64,000 nucleotides of DNA from Ignavibacteria bacterium (GTDB lineage Bacteria; Bacteroidota; Ignavibacteria; Tepidaquicellales; Tepidaquicellaceae), in assembly GCA_016710985.1 (NCBI GenBank), contig JADJTX010000009.1:124001-188000 (forward strand), written 5' to 3'. The notes below the pieces were generated by a model. The model had not been told where the DNA came from. It was given only the letters and a program-made list of their open reading frames with translations, and did no database searches. The translations under genes were made by a program, and so were the position numbers. Shown piece after piece: positions 24,867 through 33,340 of this stretch (position 1 is its first letter; every line of letters starts with the position of its first letter).

Positions 24867-25763
24867 TTATTTCTTATGCACATTATGTCCGCCGAACTCA
24901 TTCCTCAAAGCAGCGAGTATCTTCCCTCCGAATGATTCAGCCTGCCTCGACCGGAATCTCATGAACAAAGACTCCGTGATCACCGGCAGCGGAATGCTCT
25001 TCTCAATTCCGTCCAATACCGTCCATCTTCCTTCACCGGAGTCTTCAACATAATCTTTTATGTCTTTCAGATCTTTGTCATCCTTAAGTGCGTCTGTTAA
25101 AAGTTCAAGCAGCCACGACCTTACAACACTTCCCTTTCCCCATAAGTTAGCTACTCCCTCAAGATCTATATCATAATCAGAAGCATGCATAAGCTCAAAC
25201 CCCTCTGCATACGCCTGCATCATTCCGTATTCAATCCCGTTGTGAATCATTTTTACATAATGCCCCGAGCCGCTGGCTCCGATGTATTTGTATCCATCCG
25301 GAGGCGCGAGTGATTTAAATACCGGCTCGCAATGTTCGAATATTTTTTTCTCTCCGCCGATCATTACACAGTAGCCGATCTTCAGTCCCCAGATCCCTCC
25401 GCTTGTTCCGACATCTAGATAATTGATCCCGGCATTTTTCAGTTCGTTAAATCTTCTTACCGAATCTTTATAGTAAGAATTTCCCCCGTCAATGATGATG
25501 TCATCTTTGGAAAGAAGTGGAACCAGTGATTCGATCATTTGTGTAACCGTATCACCCGAAGGTATCATCATCCAGACTAATTTCGGTTTGTTTAATTTCG
25601 ATACAAGCTCCTCGATTGAATATGTTCCGACAGCTCCTTTCTTTTCAATCTCTTTTGTTTTATCCGGCGAACGGTTATAAACTACAACTTCATGACCGTC
25701 ATTCAGTAATCTCTCGACCATGAACGCACCCATTTTTCCCAGACCGATAAATCCAATTTGCAT
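24867..25763 (-). CDS. gnd: 6-phosphogluconate dehydrogenase, decarboxylating (short type)
   Basis: This enzyme oxidises and decarboxylates 6-phosphogluconate to ribulose 5-phosphate. The 298-residue protein belongs to the short GndA/YqeC-like branch, not the ~470-residue form. It opens with the Rossmann motif MQIGFIGLGKMGAFMVERL. DIIIDGGNSYYKDSVRR and YLDVGTSGGIWGLKIGYCVMIGG follow near 90-135, and KMIHNGIEYGMMQAYAEGFEL, with the catalytic Lys, lies near 171-191. The short branch is often NAD-preferring, but this cannot be settled from sequence alone. It lies between the zwf-pgl pair and pgi on the same strand, separated from both by repeat elements. Confidence 0.94.
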   Translation of the reverse strand: MQIGFIGLGKMGAFMVERLLNDGHEVVVYNRSPDKTKEIEKKGAVGTYSIEELVSKLNKPKLVWMMIPSGDTVTQMIESLVPLLSKDDIIIDGGNSYYKDSVRRFNELKNAGINYLDVGTSGGIWGLKIGYCVMIGGEKKIFEHCEPVFKSLAPPDGYKYIGASGSGHYVKMIHNGIEYGMMQAYAEGFELMHASDYDIDLEGVANLWGKGSVVRSWLLELLTDALKDDKDLKDIKDYVEDSGEGRWTVLDGIEKSIPLPVITESLFMRFRSRQAESFGGKILAALRNEFGGHNVHKK

Positions 25764-25797
25764 TACTTTCTCCTTTTATATTTGTGTTTTGATTTCA

Positions 25798-25926
25798 CCA
25801 CTAAGAGCACTAAGGACACTAAGTACGCACTAAGTAATTTTTTATTTATATTTAAAAAATAAACAAAATAAAATTTCACAATAACTTAGTGAAACTTAGT
25901 GTTCTTAGTGTTCTTAGTGGTAAAAT
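25798..25926. repeat. CACTAAG-type long imperfect hairpin between gnd and pgi
   Basis: The left arm (25798-25838) is a run of CACTAAG words (CCACTAAGAGCACTAAGGAC and on). The right arm (25881-25926) is a run of CTTAGTG words (CTTAGTGTTCTTAGTGTTC and on). The two arms pair over nearly 40 bases with only a few mismatches across an AT-rich loop of about 40 bases. It is the cleanest example of this family in the window and contains no gene. It fills the whole space between pgi and gnd. Confidence 0.85.
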
Positions 25927-25930
25927 TAAT

Positions 25931-27664
25931 CTAAATTGATTTTTTTATAATTTTATAAAGTTCTTTCAATCCTTTCTCAAGATCACTTCCTATATTCACT
26001 TTCAAAACTCTTCGCTTATGTTTGATCAGAGATTCATAATCTCCGATTGCCTGTGCATGTTTCAAAACACTGAAGCTGTATGGTTTTCCCGGAATTTCCA
26101 AATCCTTTGTATCATCCGAAGTTATCTGTATGAACATCCCGTTATCCGGTCCGCCTTTATGAAGTTGACCTGTCGAATGTAAAAATCTTGGACCGTACCC
26201 CAGCGTAGTAGCAGTTTCCATTTTACTTCTGATAAGCTCACGTATCTTCAGCAGCTGCTTTTCGACAGGTTCATTTTTCTGAATGTATGCCATCAGTGCA
26301 ACATAGTCACCTTTCTTCTTTTGATTAAAGAAAAATTCTAGATAATTCTCAGCATCCCATTTCTTGGTCTTATTTTTTTCCGGTAATTTTTTCTTATATA
26401 AATTTTCATCAAGATAAATTTTAAGATCATCCTTTACAGCCTGAGGTAATTCATCCGGAAGTTTCTTATTGGTTTCAAAATAGTTTAAGACATTTCCTGT
26501 ATTATCTTTACTCTCTTTTACATTAGGCTCATCAAATGGATTAATTCCAAGTACCACTCCCATAATTGCAGTTGCAAATTCCCACAAGTAAAACTGTCCG
26601 CCAATGTCATACACATCTTTCATATTTATACTGATCACCGGAAATTTTTTCTTCATAAAATCACCAATGATCTTTTTCTCATGCTTATCTTCTTTACCCA
26701 ATCCAAAGTAAACAAATACTCTGTCCTTACTGTATGAATTTGGTTTTCCGATTCCTTCACCTTCGACCGGAAGAATTCCTTTGCCTTCCTTACCTGTGCT
26801 TTCGGCGATCAGCTGTTCAACCCAGTAACCAAATGCCTGAACTTCATAAGGAAGAATAAAAGTTAATTTATCTTTTCCCGCCTTTGCAAGTTCACCTGCT
26901 ATTACTCCGATGAGCGCTCCCGGATTTTTTCCGGATTTTATATTCATGCATTCATCCATCATGTCTTCAGCATTGCTAAGCAATTTTTTTATATCAACTC
27001 CTGTCAGTGCTGCGGGAACAAGTCCGAAGAATGACAAAGCTGAATATCTTCCTCCGATATCAGCCGGATTGACAAATACTTTTCTGAAATTATTTTCTTT
27101 TGCGTGAGATTCGAGCTGTGTTTCAGGATCAGTAATTGCAACAAAATGTTTTCCTGCATCGGCTCCTTTTATGTCAGATACTTTTTTAAAAAAGTACCTC
27201 ATAAATGAATCAACTTCAATCGTTCCTCCCGATTTGCTTGATACAATGAACAGGGTTTTGTCAATGTCTATCGAGTCTTCTATGTCGCTGATCATATTTA
27301 CCCCTGTGCTGTCGAGTATAAACAATTTCAAATACCCGCTCTTCACACCAAACGTTTCAGCACAAACTTCCGGGCACATGCTGCTGCCTCCCATTCCCAT
27401 TACAACCGCATAAGAAAATCCTTCACTCTTCACTTCATCAACGAAAGAATTTATCTCATCACAATTAACTTTCATAGTCACCGGCAGTGAGAGCCAGCCG
27501 AGACGGTTCTTTATCAATGCATCGTACTCAGGTTCTTTCTTCCAGACAGTCGGGTCTTTATCCCAGATTCTTTTGATAAGATTTTGCTTATCAAAATCTC
27601 TTAAAGTCTTTTCGACATTTGATTTGTACTTGCCGATTGCAAATTGTTTTTTGTTTAACTTCAT
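25931..27664 (-). CDS. pgi: Glucose-6-phosphate isomerase-like protein (transaldolase-fusion type PGI domain)
   Basis: Interconverts glucose 6-phosphate and fructose 6-phosphate. The 577-residue protein has SIS-type motifs: VVMGMGGSSMCPEVCAETF near 82-100 and FIVSSKSGGTIEVDSFMRYFF near 140-160. YSALSFFGLVPAAL and FATAIMGVVLGINPFDEPNV follow further on. The sequence corresponds to the PGI half of bifunctional transaldolase/phosphoglucose isomerase proteins, but there is no transaldolase domain and no separate transaldolase gene in this island. It is longer than archaeal PGI domains because of a C-terminal extension with GYGPRFLHSTGQLHKGGPDNGMF, which is typical of the fusion type. Confidence 0.88.
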   Translation of the reverse strand: MKLNKKQFAIGKYKSNVEKTLRDFDKQNLIKRIWDKDPTVWKKEPEYDALIKNRLGWLSLPVTMKVNCDEINSFVDEVKSEGFSYAVVMGMGGSSMCPEVCAETFGVKSGYLKLFILDSTGVNMISDIEDSIDIDKTLFIVSSKSGGTIEVDSFMRYFFKKVSDIKGADAGKHFVAITDPETQLESHAKENNFRKVFVNPADIGGRYSALSFFGLVPAALTGVDIKKLLSNAEDMMDECMNIKSGKNPGALIGVIAGELAKAGKDKLTFILPYEVQAFGYWVEQLIAESTGKEGKGILPVEGEGIGKPNSYSKDRVFVYFGLGKEDKHEKKIIGDFMKKKFPVISINMKDVYDIGGQFYLWEFATAIMGVVLGINPFDEPNVKESKDNTGNVLNYFETNKKLPDELPQAVKDDLKIYLDENLYKKKLPEKNKTKKWDAENYLEFFFNQKKKGDYVALMAYIQKNEPVEKQLLKIRELIRSKMETATTLGYGPRFLHSTGQLHKGGPDNGMFIQITSDDTKDLEIPGKPYSFSVLKHAQAIGDYESLIKHKRRVLKVNIGSDLEKGLKELYKIIKKSI

Positions 27665-27739
27665 ATTCTATATTTTGCTTTAAATTCTCACTTCATATTT
27701 TTTTTCAACACTAAGGCACGAAGAACACTAAGTTTATTT

Positions 27740-27765
27740 TGTCATTCTGAGCGAAGCGAAGAATC
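27740..27765 (+). repeat. GTCATTCTGAGCGAAGCGAAG repeat word
   Basis: The sequence TCATTCTGAGCGAAGCGAAG followed by AATCC is a widespread intergenic repeat word in Bacteroidota and relatives, recognised from general experience. It has a small internal inverted character (TTC...GAA). It occurs once in this window, inside the nested repeat region between pgi and tkt. Its function is unknown. Confidence 0.6.
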
Positions 27766-28036
27766 CAATCATAACTCATTTTACCGCAAAGACCGCAAAG
27801 TCATACGCAAAGTTCGCAAAGTTATTAGATAACAAACCGTCTCTTTTTTAATTTTGAATCTGATAAACCTCTCTTCAGACTTTTACTTCGCGTTCTTTGC
27901 GTTTAATATATTCTTCTACTCATTCCTATTCACAGTTCAAACAAACAACCTCTCAGCGTATAAATTGCTATGATGCATTAAAATAATTAATTATTTTTGC
28001 TACTTTAGAATGGTTATAATTTAAATAAATAAATTT

Positions 28037-28252
28037 ATGCAAACTATTATAAAGGATATACTCGAAAAATTTGATTCTTTAAGTATAGAGGATCAGGAAT
28101 CAATCCTTGAGATTGAAAGAAAAAGAATGAATGAAAGAAAGAGAAAATTACTTGTGGAAGAAGTAAGAGAAGCGGAAATAGAATATAAAGATGGAAAATT
28201 TATAGAAGGTGATGCAGAAACTTTGATGAAAGCTATTGAAAATGAATTATAG
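28037..28252 (+). CDS. Small antitoxin/addiction-module-like protein
   Basis: A 71-residue protein: an N-terminal helix DILEKFDSLSIEDQESILEI, a basic linker RKRMNERKRKLLVEEVREAEIEYKDGK, and a C-terminal FIEGDAETLMKAIENEL. This layout (DxLPxEEQxxLLEIxxxRxxExRR...EAxxxYxxGxxxxGxxxDLMxxI) is that of the small partner proteins often encoded next to ParE/RelE/BrnT-type toxins. No toxin gene follows; tkt lies convergent just downstream. It is enclosed by inverted word repeats and reads opposite to the flanking sugar-phosphate genes, so it looks like an independent insert. Confidence 0.6.
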   Translation: MQTIIKDILEKFDSLSIEDQESILEIERKRMNERKRKLLVEEVREAEIEYKDGKFIEGDAETLMKAIENEL

Positions 28253-28347
28253 TTTTTCAAAAATTACATTATGACCTCTGTGTCTCTGCATCTCTGGTTA
28301 AAATCTTAGTGTTCCTCAGTGATCTAAGTGCCTTAGTGGTAAAATAA

Positions 28348-29715
28348 TCATCCGCGATCCAGCAACAGCTTCACCTGAGCCACTACATTCTCCACACTAA
28401 ATCCATACTCCTTCATCAGCTCCTCACCCGGCGCGGACTCTCCGAACTTATCAACTCCAATTGCAAACCCTTCATCAGTCACATACTTATGCCATCCGAT
28501 TGTCGAGCCGGCTTCAATGGAAATTCTTCTCTTAACATCCTTTGGGAAAATTTTTTTCTTATACTCATCACTTTGCTTTTCAAATAATTCCCACGAAGGC
28601 ATGCTCACAACTCTCGTATTTATTTTCTCTGATTTTAATATTTCCTGTGCTGCTAATGCCAGCTGAACTTCCGAACCTGTTGCTATAAAAATCAGATCCG
28701 GCTTACTTTCACAGTCACTGAGTATATAAGCTCCTTTTTCCAGATTCTTCGCACTTGCAAATTTTGTCTGATCAATGACCGGAAGTTTCTGACGCGTAAG
28801 AATTAATGTAACCGGTCCGGTCTTATGTTCGAGTGCTACACGCCATGCTTGTGCGGTTTCATTTGCATCGGCAGGTCGTATCACAATTAAATTCGGAATG
28901 GAGCGGAGAGATATTAATTGTTCGACAGGCTGGTGTGTAGTTCCGTCTTCACCGAGCCCGATGCTGTCATGAGTAAAAATAAATATCGGCCGGATTCCCA
29001 TTATCGCAGCGAGTCTTATCGGTGCGCGCATGTATTCGGAAAAGATCAGAAACGTTGCGCCGTAAGCGATCATAGGCTTTGTTAAAGCAATACCGTTCAG
29101 CTCAGCTCCCATTGAATGTTCGCGTACACCAAAATGTAAATTTCTTCCGTCATAGCTGTCAGGCTGAAAACTTTTTTCTCCTTTGATAAAAGTATCGTTC
29201 GAAGGTTCCAGGTCGGCAGAGCCTCCTATCATAGTTGGGAAATATTTTGCGATTGCGTTGATTGTCTTTCCGGATGCGCTTCGTGTTGCTACAGCTCCGT
29301 CCTTCGGATCAAATACAGGTAATGCATCTGTCCATCCTTCAGGGAATTTGTTTTTATAAAAATTATCATACTCATCTGCCAGTTCGGGAAATTTCTTTTT
29401 ATACTCAGAAAACAATTCATTCCATTCTTCCTCTTTAACTTTTCCTTTATCACCGGTCTTTCGGAAAAATTTAAAAACTTCACCGGGTACGTAAAAATAA
29501 TTATCAGGATCCCAGCCCAGATTTATTTTTGTTGCGCGGACTTCATCCGGACCGAGAGGAGAACCGTGCGCTCCTGCAGTATCAACTTTATTCGGACTTC
29601 CATACGCAATATGTGTTCTTACTTTTATCAAAGAAGGCTTTTCCTTCTGATCTTTTGCATTCTGAATGGCTTTCGAAATTTTAGAAACATCATTTCCGTC
29701 ATCTACAATTTCCAC
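28348..29715 (-). CDS. tkt: Transketolase, C-terminal part (frame break at 29739-29742)
   Basis: Transketolase moves two-carbon units between sugar phosphates in the non-oxidative pentose phosphate pathway. This 455-residue part carries AHGSPLGPDEV near its start, the pyrimidine-binding domain AVATRSASGKTINAIAKYFPTMIGGSADLEPSN, FGVREHSMGAELNGIALTKPMIAYGATFLIFSEYM and THDSIGLGEDGTTHQPVEQLISLRSIPN, and the C-terminal domain ending EYGFSVENVVAQVKLLL. It continues the protein encoded at 29703-30350. One additional T in the plus-strand run at 29739-29742 joins the two parts into a normal ~670-residue transketolase. The apparent start at 29715 is therefore internal, not a real start. Confidence 0.93.
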   Translation of the reverse strand: MEIVDDGNDVSKISKAIQNAKDQKEKPSLIKVRTHIAYGSPNKVDTAGAHGSPLGPDEVRATKINLGWDPDNYFYVPGEVFKFFRKTGDKGKVKEEEWNELFSEYKKKFPELADEYDNFYKNKFPEGWTDALPVFDPKDGAVATRSASGKTINAIAKYFPTMIGGSADLEPSNDTFIKGEKSFQPDSYDGRNLHFGVREHSMGAELNGIALTKPMIAYGATFLIFSEYMRAPIRLAAIMGIRPIFIFTHDSIGLGEDGTTHQPVEQLISLRSIPNLIVIRPADANETAQAWRVALEHKTGPVTLILTRQKLPVIDQTKFASAKNLEKGAYILSDCESKPDLIFIATGSEVQLALAAQEILKSEKINTRVVSMPSWELFEKQSDEYKKKIFPKDVKRRISIEAGSTIGWHKYVTDEGFAIGVDKFGESAPGEELMKEYGFSVENVVAQVKLLLDRG

Positions 29716-30350
29716 GTGCCATCCAAACGCTTCAAATCTTTTACCGTATCTTCTGTAAATGTAATTTCAGTTTTGCCTTCAATAGAAATGTGATTGTCAT
29801 CATACAGATAGATCAGATTTCCCAGACGAAGATGTCCCGCTATTGAAGCGGATTCAGATGAAATTCCTTCCATCAGATCTCCGTCACTTACGATCGCATA
29901 AATATTATAATTAAAAATATCAAACCCGGGTTTGTTATAACGAGCTGCAAGATATTTTTGTGCTATTGCAAAACCAACTCCGTTGGCAAATCCCTGACCG
30001 AGAGGACCGGTTGTAGTTTCAACTCCTTTGGTCAGATGATATTCCGGATGCCCGGGAGTCTTGCTTCCGGGCTGACGAAAATTCTTTATGTCTTCTAATG
30101 ACAGATCATAACCGGTAAGATAAAGTAAGCTGTACAACAGCATACTTCCGTGACCTGCAGATAAAATAAACCTGTCACGGTTCTGCCAGTCAGGATTTCC
30201 CGGGTCAAAGTTTAAAAATTTTGTCCACAATGCATAAGCCATAGGCGCTGCACCCATGGGCATTCCCGGATGTCCGGAGTTTGCTTTCTGAACTGCATCA
30301 ACGGAAAGTAAACGGATTGTGTTAATGGAGAGGTTTTCTAAATCGGTCAT
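29703..30350 (-). CDS. tkt: Transketolase, N-terminal part (frame break at its end)
   Basis: N-terminal thiamine-diphosphate-binding domain of transketolase, starting at ATG 30350. MTDLENLSINTIRLLSVDAVQKANSGHPGMPMGAAP is the standard opening. RDRFILSAGHGSMLLYSLLYLTGYD, TTGPLGQGFANGVGFAIA and the cofactor motif SDGDLMEGISSESASIAGHLRLGNLIYLYDDNHISIEG follow. After ITFTEDTVK the frame slips: the expected RFEAFGWHVEIVDD lies in the next frame. A missing base in the short A run (minus strand) is the simplest cause. Since transketolase is a core enzyme here, an assembly indel is more likely than true inactivation. It is the most upstream member of the minus-strand sugar-phosphate island. Confidence 0.93.
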   Translation of the reverse strand: MTDLENLSINTIRLLSVDAVQKANSGHPGMPMGAAPMAYALWTKFLNFDPGNPDWQNRDRFILSAGHGSMLLYSLLYLTGYDLSLEDIKNFRQPGSKTPGHPEYHLTKGVETTTGPLGQGFANGVGFAIAQKYLAARYNKPGFDIFNYNIYAIVSDGDLMEGISSESASIAGHLRLGNLIYLYDDNHISIEGKTEITFTEDTVKDLKRLDGTWKL

Positions 30351-30749
30351 GTGTATTTATTTCAAAGAAAATACTTAATATTAGAATAAATGTTTAGTGA
30401 AATTGGGGGGAGAATTTTCATATTACCCAAGAGTCTCCTGATGAACTCTACTATCATTCTTCACAATATATCATGCGAAAGACTTTACGGAGAAAATAAT
30501 CTAATCCTCAAAATTTTATAATCCTATTTGCGCGCCGAGGCGCATTGAAAGGTGCTCCGAAGAAAAAGCCGTAAGGATTGAATCCAATACCATAGTTGAC
30601 TCTTTTGTACAATTTTTTTGCTGATCAAAATGATTTGTTAATGATATTGAAAGTCACTTCAGAAATAAGAGTAATTTATTTTATAGATTAAGTATATTTA
30701 TGAATTTAAATGTTACTTTAAGAAGAAAACTAATGCTGAACCATAATTT
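30351..30749. other. 399-base gene-poor stretch with a possible gene remnant on the minus strand
   Basis: Between the tkt start and the next plus-strand gene no intact gene is seen. On the minus strand around 30505-30610 the translation YGIGFNPYGFFFGAPFNAP, or in the next frame a piece ending SMRLGAQIGL, looks like the tail of a small outer-membrane barrel protein without a start. This is weak evidence for a decayed gene. The tkt promoter should lie at the left end, but no consensus promoter was recognised. Confidence 0.35.
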
Positions 30750-31310
30750 ATGCGGACAGTCCTGAAAATATTAACTTCTTTATGGATAGCACTTTGGTTA
30801 GTCCTTGGAACATTAATGTTTTTAGAAACACCAAAACAAATAGAGAAGGACAAGAAATTTATTGCAGATGAAATTAAACCGTCAGTTGACTTTGTGAAAA
30901 ATTTTAAAATGACAAACAACAGACTTCCGACAAATAGAGAATATTATAATTGGCAAAGAGAGTATTTTAAAGACTATTCAAGCGACATGAAACAACAAGT
31001 TGACTCACTAACTCCCGGATTTGGAAGGAATAGGTACATTCGAAAGCTGACAGATGTTGTAATTGATGATGACTATAGTAAATTTAAAAATGCTGACTGG
31101 AATAAAGATTTTGCAATTGGTATTTGGCGTGGTGAGTGGACAGAGTACTATTTCTCTTGGACAGACAATTACGATAGTAATAATTATTCCTGGGGCGATG
31201 GATTTTTTGGATTAGCAATAATGATTGGAATTGGACTTTTTCCTCTTTTGTTTTGGTGGCGTGACTATAGACAAAGACTATATTCTGCGTCAGTTGTATG
31301 CAATACTTAA
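30750..31310 (+). CDS. Membrane protein with two spans, hypothetical
   Basis: A 186-residue protein with an N-terminal membrane segment (ILTSLWIALWLVLGTLMFL, about residues 6-24) and a central soluble region rich in aromatic and charged residues. A second membrane segment near the C-terminus (FFGLAIMIGIGLFPLLFWW) is followed by a basic tail RDYRQRLY. No family was recognised. It stands alone upstream of the toxin-antitoxin pair. The ATG at 30750 gives a correct signal-anchor position. Confidence 0.65.
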   Translation: MRTVLKILTSLWIALWLVLGTLMFLETPKQIEKDKKFIADEIKPSVDFVKNFKMTNNRLPTNREYYNWQREYFKDYSSDMKQQVDSLTPGFGRNRYIRKLTDVVIDDDYSKFKNADWNKDFAIGIWRGEWTEYYFSWTDNYDSNNYSWGDGFFGLAIMIGIGLFPLLFWWRDYRQRLYSASVVCNT

Positions 31311-31377
31311 AAATTTTTTATTATTAGAATAGATTGAATAATTATAAGAATTAACCTAATTTCATATAACTTTAATT

Positions 31378-31608
31378 ATGACAACTAAAGAACTAAAATA
31401 TAAATTGTTAGAAGATATCGGTGTAATAAATGATGAAAAACTCTTAACGTTAATAAAAACGATGATTGATAATTACAGACAAAGTTCTATTGAGATTTCT
31501 GAAGACAGGAAGAAGATACTGGATATTGCAAAACAGCAGATTAAAGACAATAATTATTTTACAAATGAAGAGATTAACAGAGAAGAAGAAGGATGGCTAA
31601 AAGAATAA
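31378..31608 (+). CDS. Type II antitoxin-like protein
   Basis: A 76-residue hydrophilic, helical protein encoded immediately before, and overlapping by 16 bases, a ParE/RelE-type toxin gene. The position and size are those of the antitoxin. The sequence (KYKLLEDIGVINDEKLLTLIKTMIDNYRQ, then NNYFTNEEINREEEGWLKE) suggests an N-terminal dimerising region and an acidic C-terminal tail that wraps the toxin. A classical DNA-binding motif is not obvious. Identification rests mainly on the operon context. Confidence 0.75.
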   Translation: MTTKELKYKLLEDIGVINDEKLLTLIKTMIDNYRQSSIEISEDRKKILDIAKQQIKDNNYFTNEEINREEEGWLKE

Positions 31609-31910
31609 TATGGTCAGTAAAAGCTAAAGAAGATCGAAAAGAAATTCTGGAATATTGGGTTAGAGCAACAGGAAGCAGCAGGTACAGTATTAAATTAAGA
31701 AATGAGTTTAATCTATTGACAGAACATCTGCTTAATTTTCCGAAACTCGGAATTAACGTAAAAAATTATGACGCAAGATGCTTAATTAAAGGAGACTATA
31801 AAATATTTTATGAAATAAATGAAGATAAAGATCATCTGGAAATCGGAATACTTCATATCTGGGATACAAGAAGGAATCCGGATGATTTGATCAAAGCTTT
31901 TAAAACATAA
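31593..31910 (+). CDS. ParE/RelE superfamily toxin
   Basis: A 105-residue protein of the RelE/ParE superfamily, the toxin of a type II toxin-antitoxin system. Typical features are the opening RIIWSVKAKEDRKEILEYW (consensus WSxxAxxDLxxIxxYW), SIKLRNEFNLLTEHLLNFPKLGINV in the middle, and the core strand CLIKGDYKIFYEINED followed by LEIGILHIWDTRRNPDDL. Such proteins either cleave mRNA at the ribosome or poison gyrase; this one looks more ParE-like by its FYEI..I.ILHIWDxRRNP pattern. It overlaps its antitoxin gene by 16 bases, and a strong bidirectional terminator follows 20 bases later. Confidence 0.88.
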   Translation: MAKRIIWSVKAKEDRKEILEYWVRATGSSRYSIKLRNEFNLLTEHLLNFPKLGINVKNYDARCLIKGDYKIFYEINEDKDHLEIGILHIWDTRRNPDDLIKAFKT

Positions 31911-31930
31911 CAATAAATTTTAACAAATAA

Positions 31931-31972
31931 AAAAAAACCTGACTGCATTGTATTGCTGTCAGGTTTTTTTTT
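31931..31972. terminator. Bidirectional Rho-independent terminator
   Basis: A-rich run, stem ACCTGAC, 14-base loop, stem GTCAGGT and a T9 run. It is symmetric, so it can end both the plus-strand toxin-antitoxin transcript and the minus-strand citrate synthase transcript. The citrate synthase stop codon (TGA, minus strand) lies inside the stem. Confidence 0.9.
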
Positions 31973-33272
31973 GTTTAATAATTTTTATATATCTATCCTG
32001 TAGTCTGCTTTTTATCCATTCAGTAGTGACTGACTTTGGTCTTATCAGTGCATTTCCCATTGCGCGTGCAAGAATTATCTGAGCTGAGAATCCAAGGATC
32101 CTCGACACTCCGAAAAGAACTGTATAGAATTCATACTCTTTGACGCCGTAGTGATAAAGCATTGAACCGCTGGCTGCATCTACATTTGGCCATGGATCTT
32201 TTGCTTTTCCCTGCGTGATGAGTAGATTCGGGACTATCTCGAAAAGTTGCTTTACCATTTTGAAGATTTCATCACCGGGAATTGTATTGGTTCCGAAATT
32301 TACAAATGCAGTAAATCTCGGATCTGTGATCCGTAAAACAGCATGACCGTACCCTGAAACAAGTCCGCCTTTATCAAGTAAATTTTGACAGTAATTTCTT
32401 ACTTCTTCGTCAGTCGGCGTGTGACCAATCACTTCTCTCATTTTCAAAATAAATCTGAGACATTCCTGATTAGCAAGACCATGAAGCGGTCCCGCCAGAC
32501 TATTGAGTGCTCCGCTGAAAGCGTAGTAAGCATCAGATAAAGTTGAAGATACAACAAGGTTAGTAAATGCGCTGGCATTTCCGCCTTCGTGATCACTGTG
32601 AAGTACCATGTAAAGGCGCATCAGTTTTGCAAATGTTCCGTCTTCATCTTTCACTCCGAGCATCATCGCAAAGTTAGCTGCCCAGTCCAGTTTTTTATCA
32701 GGAGCGATCATGTCACCCTTATTAAATTTCTTCCGGTAAATGAACGAAGCTATCTGGGGAACACGTGCAATTATGTTTATGCAGTCATCATACATAGGCT
32801 CCCACATTTTATCTTTGCTGATACCCTCATCATAAGCTTTCCGGAATTCTGATTCTTTCTCCATTGCAAGAATGGCAGTACTGAACATCACCATCGGATG
32901 CGAATCCTTTGGCATGGCGTTTAAAACATCCCAGACATAAGCCGGGACTTCATCTCTTTTGTGAAGATCATCCTGAAACTCTTTAAGAGCTTTTTCATCC
33001 GGAAGCTCGCCGGTAAGAAGAAGATAAAATATTTCTTCCGGTAATTTTTCCGTAAGCTCGAGGATCGGAACTCCTCTTATTATAAGTCCTGTATCCAGAC
33101 CGACGGAAGATGTATCACAAATTAATCCTTTGATCCCTCTCATCCCGCCGAAAAGCTGATCAATTACAACGCTGTCAATGACCTTGCCGCCATGATTCTT
33201 TATAATTGATTTTGCTTCTTCTCTTAATGCGGGTATTTGTGAGGAGAGTTTTTCTTTAAGTATTTTCGACAT
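31959..33272 (-). CDS. gltA: Citrate synthase (eukaryote-like type)
   Basis: Condenses acetyl-CoA and oxaloacetate at the entry of the TCA cycle. The 437-residue protein matches mitochondrial-like citrate synthases: HSDHEGGNASAFTNLVVSSTLSDAYYAFSGALNSLAGPLHGLANQ carries the two catalytic histidines and surrounding loop, and SGYGHAVLRITDPRFTAF holds the third active-site region. It begins with a leader-like LSSQIPALREEAKSIIKNHGGKVI that aligns with the mature eukaryotic enzyme. This type is known from Ignavibacteria and relatives and supports the lineage call. The stop codon lies in the terminator shared with the toxin-antitoxin pair. Confidence 0.95.
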   Translation of the reverse strand: MSKILKEKLSSQIPALREEAKSIIKNHGGKVIDSVVIDQLFGGMRGIKGLICDTSSVGLDTGLIIRGVPILELTEKLPEEIFYLLLTGELPDEKALKEFQDDLHKRDEVPAYVWDVLNAMPKDSHPMVMFSTAILAMEKESEFRKAYDEGISKDKMWEPMYDDCINIIARVPQIASFIYRKKFNKGDMIAPDKKLDWAANFAMMLGVKDEDGTFAKLMRLYMVLHSDHEGGNASAFTNLVVSSTLSDAYYAFSGALNSLAGPLHGLANQECLRFILKMREVIGHTPTDEEVRNYCQNLLDKGGLVSGYGHAVLRITDPRFTAFVNFGTNTIPGDEIFKMVKQLFEIVPNLLITQGKAKDPWPNVDAASGSMLYHYGVKEYEFYTVLFGVSRILGFSAQIILARAMGNALIRPKSVTTEWIKSRLQDRYIKIIKQKKT

Positions 33273-33340
33273 GTATTTTTAAAATATATTAGGTTTATAA
33301 CACAATATAATTCATTTCGCTCTAAGTAAAAAGTTACTTC

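Larger units (their letters stand above)
27706..28345. repeat. Nested inverted word repeats enclosing a small antitoxin-like gene
   Basis: The outer arms are ACACTAAGGCACGAAGAAC plus CACTAAG at 27707-27733, and CTTAGTGTTCCTCAGTGATC plus TAAGTGCCTTAGTGG at 28304-28341. Inner arms are CGCAAAG words at 27782-27823 and TTCGCG/TTCTTTGCG words at about 27889-27905. A further fragment (CTCTGTGTCTCTGCATCTC, about 28275-28295) is of the same style. Between the inner and outer right arms lies the small gene 28037-28252. The 372-base stretch 27665-28036 holds no gene other than these repeats. Confidence 0.7.
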
